A stretch of 23,745 nt of DNA from Chara braunii (Eukaryota; Streptophyta; Charophyceae; Charales; Characeae). This document shows positions 18,331 to 23,745 of the stretch, one piece after another. The position numbers and the translations under genes are program-made. Location: the NCBI GenBank assembly GCA_003427395.1, contig BFEA01000042.1, forward strand, positions 1,630,590-1,654,334, read 5' to 3'. The number at the start of each line of letters is the position of its first letter. The stretch's first letter is position 1. The notes beneath the pieces were generated by a model. The model ran no database searches. It was not told where the DNA came from and worked only from the letters and a program-made list of their open reading frames with translations.

Positions 18331-18939
18331 TTTCACAGAGTGGTCGCATCGCGAGAATGGCACTATCGACACGGAGGTGCTGGTCCAGGAGAGGTCCGTC
18401 GGACATCGTAGGTTTCTTACTGGTCGACGACGACAACGGCCCCCACCGGTAGCCGTTGGCCGGTGGGGTGGAGCGTGGTGGGCGAAGCGTGGCCTGGCTC
18501 ACGGTCGTTGAGAACCGTTGGCTCGGGTGTGAGCAACGGAAGAGTCTCCTGATGTGTGCACGACGACACACGTGGGCTATTGTGAGTGCCAACGGTCACT
18601 TTTTGAATCGCAGGTGGCATCGTTTGTCGTCTTCGCTGGCGGTCGACGGCATATGAAGGCCCAGCGGCCTTGTCCGCAGGCTTGTGAGGAGAAAGTTCAG
18701 CACGACGTCATGTGCAAGGTCACCTGTCGACGTCAAGATTGCCTCTGCTGCTTCTCGTTGTCGTCGTCTTCCTGTTTGTCGTCTTCCTCCACGTGTGCTT
18801 GTCGTGCGGGCCGTGGAAGCAATATCGCAAGCGCAGGGCGTCAACGAAAGGCGGTGTGCAGGTACGCGCTGTTCCGCTTGCGGCTGAGGGCGGAAGAAGA
18901 CCTCCGACAACGTAGCCTTCAAGGTGGTACGACCCCTCC
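18331..18939 (+). other. GC-rich leader upstream of the trihelix gene
   Basis: There is no clear gene. In the same frame as the trihelix protein, an open stretch (18688-18912) encodes a strongly hydrophobic segment (Leu/Val/Phe-rich, from about 18739 to 18801) followed by a basic stretch, then one TAG at 18913-18915. It has no ATG. The GTCGTC-rich composition can produce Val/Phe/Leu runs by chance, so I regard it as probable 5' untranslated region. A lost N-terminal exon is possible. Confidence 0.4.
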
Positions 18940-20535
18940 ATGTACAACCATCTGCCGTTGTGGGAGACGCCGCTGCCTCCCTCGGATGAGGAGCCGGAGG
19001 GGGATGAACTTCCAACGTTTCCTCTCGGCAGCGGGTCGACGCACCTATTGTCGCAGACGGTGCTCGCAGGCGGGTCGGTAAGCAACGGACGCGGCGAGTA
19101 CACGACACTCCTGCAGCAGGGATTGGGAGACGACGATGACGGGGGAGTTGATCTCCGGTTCGGGTTGTCTTCTGGCGGCGGTAGGGAGGCGAGCCACACG
19201 TTCATCATGGACGTCGATCCTTCACCACGTGGCGTTCAACAATCTGGAAGCCGGCATACAAAGCAGTCCACACTTCGTGGCGGAGTGTCCGTTTGTGGCG
19301 GTGTCAGGCCATCGTCAGCAGGCCGACAACATGGATCGAGTGCACAGTCCGCCGACCGATTGACAAGCACCTGCCCCGAACGCAATGGAGTCGCACTAGG
19401 GTCCCTGCGCATCGGCGGTACACTTCATTCGATGCCCAAAAGCACAACGCCGACCCAACCCGACCTCAGGGACGACGACACATGCAGACCAGTGGTGCGT
19501 CCAACACCCAGTGTGGAGAACATCACACAAGGAGTGTCGAACATGCAGGCACACAGCGATGGTGGCGATGACGATGCAGACGGGCGATTCGGGGAAGACG
19601 TGGAGGCAAGGGACGACGACGACGACATTCCTATTCGGCCTTTGGGGAAGACGAGCGGGAGGGGGAGAGGACGCAGCAGGGGTGCTCTTCGTGGTCGATC
19701 CGTTGGCTGTGGGGGCAAAGGTGGCGTTAGCGATGATGGCGGGAAGTCTGCGACGTACTGGTCCCCGGAAGAGCAAATCCAACTGGTGAGATGCAAGCGG
19801 GAGCAAGAGATGCACCTCGCCGGTCTCGGTCACAATTACGGGCGGATGTGGATCAAGGAGTGGAAGTGGGAAGATATTGCCAAGCGCATGNCGAANGCGG
19901 GGAGGCCGAAAGACGNGGACNACTGCATGAAGAAGTGGGACAATATCTTCCAAAACTACAAGAAGATACAGAGGTTTCAGAATGCGAGTGGCCGACCAGA
20001 TTTCTTCCGGCTATCGAATGAAGAAAGGAAGGAGCACAACTTCAAGTTCCGGATGGAGAGGGCGCTATACAACGAGATCCACATAGGCATGGTTGGCAAC
20101 CACACAATTTTACCTCCCAACATCACCGACACTGGAAGTCCGGACGGGGTGCATCTGCCCAGGCGAGGAGCGGGTGCTGGGGAGTCTGTTGGTAGTGAGG
20201 GCGCTGGTGAAGGCCTCCCTGAAGAACGTTCTACTACGAGGGACTCCGACAACAACGCTGCCAGCGGGGCTGGAGGCGGTAAGCGGAAGAATGCTCGTCA
20301 ACAGGCGTTGCAGTCGATTGCTGATGTCATGGACCGCCATGGCGAACTGATGTCGTCGACGATCGAATCATCTAGCAAGCGGCAATGCAGCATATTCACG
20401 AGGCAATACGACATACTAGAGCAGGAAGTTGCAGTCCAGAAAGCGCACTATGCGGCGTCCGATGAGACGCAGAGGATGATGTGCCACATGCCTATGGAGA
20501 TCGCTGCCGCCATTCGTGGTCGGTCCGCGATGTAA
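18940..20535 (+). CDS. Trihelix (Myb/SANT-like) DNA-binding domain protein, 531 aa
   Basis: This is the one long intact gene of the window. It starts with MYNHLPLWETPLPP, the first ATG after an in-frame TAG at 18913. Residues 1-230 are low-complexity and acidic (DDDDGG, then DDDDDIPIRP). Residues about 234-260 are RGRGRSRG-type and basic, similar to an AT-hook or RGG tract. Residues about 270-345 form the DNA-binding domain: TYWSPEEQIQLVRCK, GRMWIKEWKWEDIAKRM, then CMKKWDNIFQNYKKI, with the spaced tryptophans and long helices of the trihelix class. A Gly-rich linker follows, then a C-terminal helix likely to dimerise (about 448-531, QSIADVMDRHGELM...ILEQEVAVQKAHY). Four N bases fall in the DNA-binding domain, hiding residues. 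It could be a host transcription factor, or more likely a transposon-associated Myb-like protein given the context and lack of introns. Confidence 0.8.
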   Translation: MYNHLPLWETPLPPSDEEPEGDELPTFPLGSGSTHLLSQTVLAGGSVSNGRGEYTTLLQQGLGDDDDGGVDLRFGLSSGGGREASHTFIMDVDPSPRGVQQSGSRHTKQSTLRGGVSVCGGVRPSSAGRQHGSSAQSADRLTSTCPERNGVALGSLRIGGTLHSMPKSTTPTQPDLRDDDTCRPVVRPTPSVENITQGVSNMQAHSDGGDDDADGRFGEDVEARDDDDDIPIRPLGKTSGRGRGRSRGALRGRSVGCGGKGGVSDDGGKSATYWSPEEQIQLVRCKREQEMHLAGLGHNYGRMWIKEWKWEDIAKRMXXAGRPKDXDXCMKKWDNIFQNYKKIQRFQNASGRPDFFRLSNEERKEHNFKFRMERALYNEIHIGMVGNHTILPPNITDTGSPDGVHLPRRGAGAGESVGSEGAGEGLPEERSTTRDSDNNAASGAGGGKRKNARQQALQSIADVMDRHGELMSSTIESSSKRQCSIFTRQYDILEQEVAVQKAHYAASDETQRMMCHMPMEIAAAIRGRSAM

Positions 20536-21165
20536 GGTGCATGGTGTGTGTGTGATAGTGAGTGTCAGTGTGTGCGGGTGTCCTCCACACAGTTGTATGG
20601 GTAGTTGTGTTTTTTTTTGTGTTTTTTTTTTCGTCATCATTTTGGACGGCAGTGCATCGTTTGCGTTTTCATGGCTCGTCAACCAGACAACTGTGTGTGG
20701 AATGGGGTTTGAGGTTTCGGNCGGCTGTCTGGTTGACGAGCCATGAAAACGCAGATGATGCACTGCCGTCCAAAATGATGACGAAAAAATACATAAATAA
20801 ACGCAACTACCCATACAACTGTGTGGAGGACACCCGCACACACTGACACTCACTATCACACACACACCATGCACCCTACGTCGCCGACCGACCACGGATG
20901 GCGGCAGCGATCTCCATAAGCGCGTGGCACATCATCCTCTGTGTCTCATCGGATGCTGCGTAATGCGCTTTCTGGACTGCAACTTCCTGCTCTAGTATGT
21001 CGCATTGCCTCGTGAATATGCTACATTGCCGCTTGCTAGATGATTCGATCGTCGACGACATCAGTTCGCCATGGAGGTCCATGACATCAGCAATCGACTC
21101 CAATGCCTGTTGACGCGCATTCTTCCGCTTACCGCCTCCAGGCCCGCTGGCAGCGTTGTTGTCGG
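20246..21165. repeat. Large palindrome, arms ~444 and ~440 bp, 36-bp spacer
   Basis: The left arm (20246-20689) contains the last ~95 codons of the trihelix gene plus its 3' flank. The right arm (20726-21165) is the same sequence inverted, with small differences. Shared landmarks include GACAACAACGCTGCC, ATCGCTGCCGCCAT, the GTGTGTGTGATAGTGAGTGT 3' flank and GGACGGCAGTGCATC. The spacer (20690-20725) includes an N at 20721. Outside the arms similarity stops abruptly, on the right at a G20 run. Confidence 0.92.
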
Positions 21166-21268
21166 GGTGGGGGGGGGGGGGGGGGGGGAGGGCTTGGGGT
21201 GCGGGGGTGTTTGGTGGCTGCGACGGGGGGGACGCGATGGGGCGGGCAGGGGTTCGGTCCCTGGCGAC
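20876..21268 (-). pseudogene. Truncated inverted copy of the trihelix gene 3' end
   Basis: On the minus strand an open frame ending at 20876 encodes the same C-terminal region as the trihelix gene: GGGKRKNARQQALESIADVM, SSKRQCSIFTRQCDILEQEV, KAHYAASDETQRMMCHALME, ending IRGRSAT. Upstream it differs completely, passing through a polyproline run (the G20 tract read on the other strand) into a Pro-rich segment with an in-frame TAA at 21269-21271. There is no trihelix domain. It is a paralogous 3' end, converging tail to tail on the intact gene. Confidence 0.85.
21169..21188. repeat. G20 homopolymer at the palindrome edge
   Basis: There is an uninterrupted run of 20 G, three bases after the end of the right palindrome arm. 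Homopolymers this long are unusual and could mark a junction or an assembly weakness. Confidence 0.9.
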
Positions 21269-21654
21269 TTAATTGACGCCCGCCGCCAGGGACGTCGAAG
21301 GGTCTTTTCGCGCCTTCGGGGGGGATGGAAAACACACGGCAGTGCGGGCAGGGCGGTCGCACGTGCCACTGTGGACGATGTCATTTCCCGCCAGAAAGAA
21401 GCGACGTCGCGGGAGGTCCATCTCCGAAAGACTACTTCAGTCTTGTTCATCCCAACCCGTCTGTACGTCGTCCACGCCTCGAAGGTGTCTCCAGTACAGA
21501 AGCCCGTCGCGCCTGCTGCAAACCGCCCGCAACAACGACAAGGTGCTGCAAGCCTGGTCGCCGCGGATCATTGTGATCGTCGCTCTTGTATTCTTCTCGC
21601 CGCTCGTCTTCTCAATGCGGATTACTCTCTCTGTGGTCTTCGTCCTTCTGTGAA
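21190..21654. other. GC-rich stretch, no recognised gene
   Basis: Frames are open on several strands because stops are rare at this GC content; none shows a known domain. A 10-bp inverted repeat, GTCCCTGGCG / CGCCAGGGAC, lies at about 21257-21295. Confidence 0.4.
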
Positions 21655-21890
21655 CCACGCGCACGTCGTCGTCTTCTTCCCGCGGAGGACTGATCTCCTG
21701 CGTCGCGGGGGTGTTCGTCATCATCACGTGTTCTTCCTGCAGTTGACAGATCTCCTGTGTGCCACGTGCATGTCGTCGTCTTCGTCCCGCGGAGGAGAGA
21801 TCTACTGCGTCGCATGGATGTCCGTCGTCGTCACGTCTTCTTCCCCCAGAGAATAGATCATCTGTCTGCCACGTGCACGTCGTTGTCGTC
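21655..21890. repeat. 107-bp tandem repeat, two and a fraction copies
   Basis: Units start at 21655, 21762 and 21869 with CCACGYGCAYGTCG. Each full unit continues GTCTTC.TCCCGCGGAGGA, a GATCTMCTGCGTCGC block, a GTCRTCATCACGT-like block and a second GATC(T/A) block. The copies are moderately diverged and the third is cut after about 20 bp. The tandem lies just upstream of the start of the 22008 gene. Confidence 0.8.
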
Positions 21891-22007
21891 ACGCCACAGC
21901 CGCACGGGAGACCTTTTTCACGGGAGACATATTTTTCGCCAGGTCGGCCACACTTCCCGCTCGTCCGATCACACTGCCAAGCTCGCCTGCAAAGGTCGCC
22001 ACGAAAC

Positions 22008-23745
22008 ATGTCTACGAGAGGGAACACCCGTGGGAAGAAGCGCGACGTGGTCGTCGACGATAACCAAGGGCAGGGAAGAGGGCGGCGGCAGGCCCCGAAA
22101 GCGAAGAGGGTGCGTACGGAAGATGCATTGCGAAGGGTGTGTGGTCGTGGAGCGCAAGGTTGGGCGGAGGAAGCGGAAGGGGACTGTGACGATGAGTTCA
22201 CGACGGAGGAGGAGCAGGCGGAGGCGATAACGTCTGAAGTACGCGAGAGCGATCGGCAACACTCTTCTGATCGCACCGCTTCGACGAGGATGCAGACCCC
22301 TCCACACGAGGCGCAGCAACTGCGTGGCCGTGAAACGCGGACAGAGAAGGCTCCCATCGTCGATCTTGGCGGCGATGATGACGAGCCCTTGGAGAGACGC
22401 CGCATTCGCATTCGTACGACGACGACCCCACCGCCGGAGGTGGTCATGCGGGTTGCTACAAACGAAAGGCCAGTCTTGGGCAGGCTGCCTGCCACGCCGT
22501 CTCAGCCACGTCAGCGCAACGACGCTGGTGATGGAGGGTCCATCCAACGTGGTGGCGGGGGGGAAGTCGTGGCACATGCGCGCGCAGTTGGTGCCCAGGT
22601 GGCAGGTGCTGTGGGGGCGGGCGGTTCAGGCAATGTGACCGCCGTAGCGACTGGGAGGGAGGAGGCAGCAGTTGTGGCGACGGCGAGAGAGGAGGCGCGT
22701 GGCGAGAGGAAAGTCGAGCGGGAGGCAGGCGAGGCCGGTTTAAGCCGGCCACGGAGGAGTATCATGACAAAAGACCTCATTGATCGTGCCGTCCTTTGGG
22801 TCGATGACAAAGCTTTCTGGACGACGGGGGAGGGACGAAGACTATACAACATCGTCCACGAAATGAAAGACTACTTCGTCGCCATCGCCAACGGACTTCC
22901 AGTGCCTGACGTCCCTTGGAGCGTCGTTCTGCCCAAAGCCAGCACGCGCGTGGCCAGGATCGTCGACCAATAACAGCTGCAGCAAGCAATCTCCCGTGCG
23001 GCGGCAGTGGAGAACGTTGCTCTGCGCATCTTGCACGGATGGGTATTCAAGTCCGGAAATCGGCCAAGGGGATACCATGTGGCTTCCTAGTACTCGCTGG
23101 AATCCTTTGCGACGGACATTGCGCGTGCCATGTGGTACGACGAGGAGTGGTGCGAGGTTGTCAGTCCGGCGATTTGCGTGCACACGATAGATCTGTCCAT
23201 GGACCTACCGCTTTGGTTCGCCGACGCCAACGTCGAGGACAGACCAGAGGACGACGACATGGTGGCGCTCTAGGAGTCCACCGTCATCCACGTCGCGTAT
23301 GCATTCCGCGCGGCCGTGCAAATGGGGGCGCTCATCGACGGTGAGTTCATCTCGCATGGTCGTCTTTCTCAGATGGCTGATTGCTTCAGGCTGTTGTTGG
23401 CGGCGTGCATGTGGATAATGCGCATGGCGGGAAACGATCCGCACAGCCACTATGAGGCTTTCTACTTCGCGGACCTCGTGGCGACGCCCACACTCGTCGC
23501 GGCCATGCATCGCTCCTTCGATCATCGACGATCCGTCGTCCTCGCTAAGAATGTTGTCACAGAGAGGCTAGGGAAGGCGACCGCTACGTTCGGATAGTAC
23601 CCCAACTACATACCTCAATGGGCGCCCTGCGGCATTGCTTTCAGGCACGACGCGAGCATAACGGGGCCAGAGGATGCAAAGAAGCTAGATTGGTTGGGTT
23701 CGGGTCCCCCTGATGATGACAACAACAACGACGGGAAAGATGACA
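22008..23745 (+). pseudogene. Unknown GC-rich protein, in-frame stops, runs off the window
   Basis: The chosen start is MSTRGNTRGKKRDVVV at 22008, because the sequence before it in the same frame covers the tandem repeat. One frame stays coherent to the window end, broken by TAA at 22971 and TAG at 23088, 23271 and 23595. The first ~240 residues are charged and low-complexity (acidic TTEEEQAE, Arg-rich RRRIRIRT, Ala/Gly-rich). The rest looks folded: DLIDRAVLWVDDKAFW, EGRRLYNIVHEMKDYFVAIA, ALRILHGWVFKSGNRPRGYH, DIARAMWYDEEWCEVVSP, LPLWFADANVEDRPEDDD, VQMGALIDGEF, then an acidic Asn/Asp-rich tail. I recognise no domain and no DDE transposase signature. The stops fit single base changes in CAA, CAG or TGG codons. 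It is probably a decayed copy of a repeated gene family. Confidence 0.65.

Noticed and set aside
18554-19208. Several Arg/Cys-rich frames on both strands around the trihelix start
   Set aside because: Shadows of the GC-rich leader and of the trihelix coding frame.
21437-22495. 352-codon minus-strand frame, and 261- and 157-codon plus-strand frames
   Set aside because: At high GC, with few A/T-ending words, stops are rare in every frame. They overlap the tandem repeat and the 22008 gene and show no domain.

Overview
This window looks like a repeat-dense intergenic stretch of a large plant-type nuclear genome. The support is: remnants of a chromodomain-bearing Ty3/gypsy retrotransposon, L1-like LINE remnants, a long intronless trihelix (Myb/SANT-like) reading frame, long microsatellites, and sharp changes in base composition between blocks. 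A charophyte alga such as Chara is my best guess from the style of the trihelix gene and its GC-rich surroundings, but nothing here proves the species. There is no operon structure, no Shine-Dalgarno-led gene series, no tRNA or rRNA gene and no CRISPR array. Five ambiguous bases (N at 19891, 19896, 19916, 19921 and 20721) lie in the trihelix gene and at the centre of a large palindrome.

Layout. 1-1260: no recognisable gene. 1264-3350 (minus strand): a decayed chromovirus pol with RT trace, RNase H, integrase and chromodomain in canonical order. 3351-4640: AT-rich and featureless. 4640-6835: a diverged ~126-bp repeat array split by an insertion at 5042-6565. The insertion is flanked by an 8-bp direct repeat (TAAAAAAT), has TACGCGTA-rich inverted ends, and holds a 47-bp tandem repeat, a 93-bp near-perfect palindrome, a GACA-rich tract and a compound microsatellite. 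7065-8045: a second degenerate array built on a CAACTTA..AACAATG motif, with a recent 235-bp duplication. 8046-10440: little of note.

10440-11570: the C-terminal half of a LINE reverse transcriptase. 11640-12260: GC-rich repeats. 12858-18165: a separate LINE from ORF1 through endonuclease to the first residues of RT, riddled with stops. 18168-18330: a cluster of TTTAGGA/TCCTAAA inverted motifs exactly where the LINE breaks off. 18940-20535: the one long intact gene, a 531-aa trihelix protein. 20246-21165: a ~440-bp-arm palindrome in which the 3' end of that gene faces a truncated second copy. 21655-21890: a 107-bp tandem repeat. 22008-23745: a second GC-rich protein of unknown function, continuous in one frame but with four in-frame stops, running off the window.

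The genes do not form a pathway. The window is a nest of mobile-element debris in which only the trihelix ORF looks potentially expressed. The best candidates for something undescribed are the 5042-6565 insertion and the 18168-23745 block (inverted-motif cluster, trihelix protein, palindrome and unknown protein), which may be parts of one non-standard DNA transposon family.
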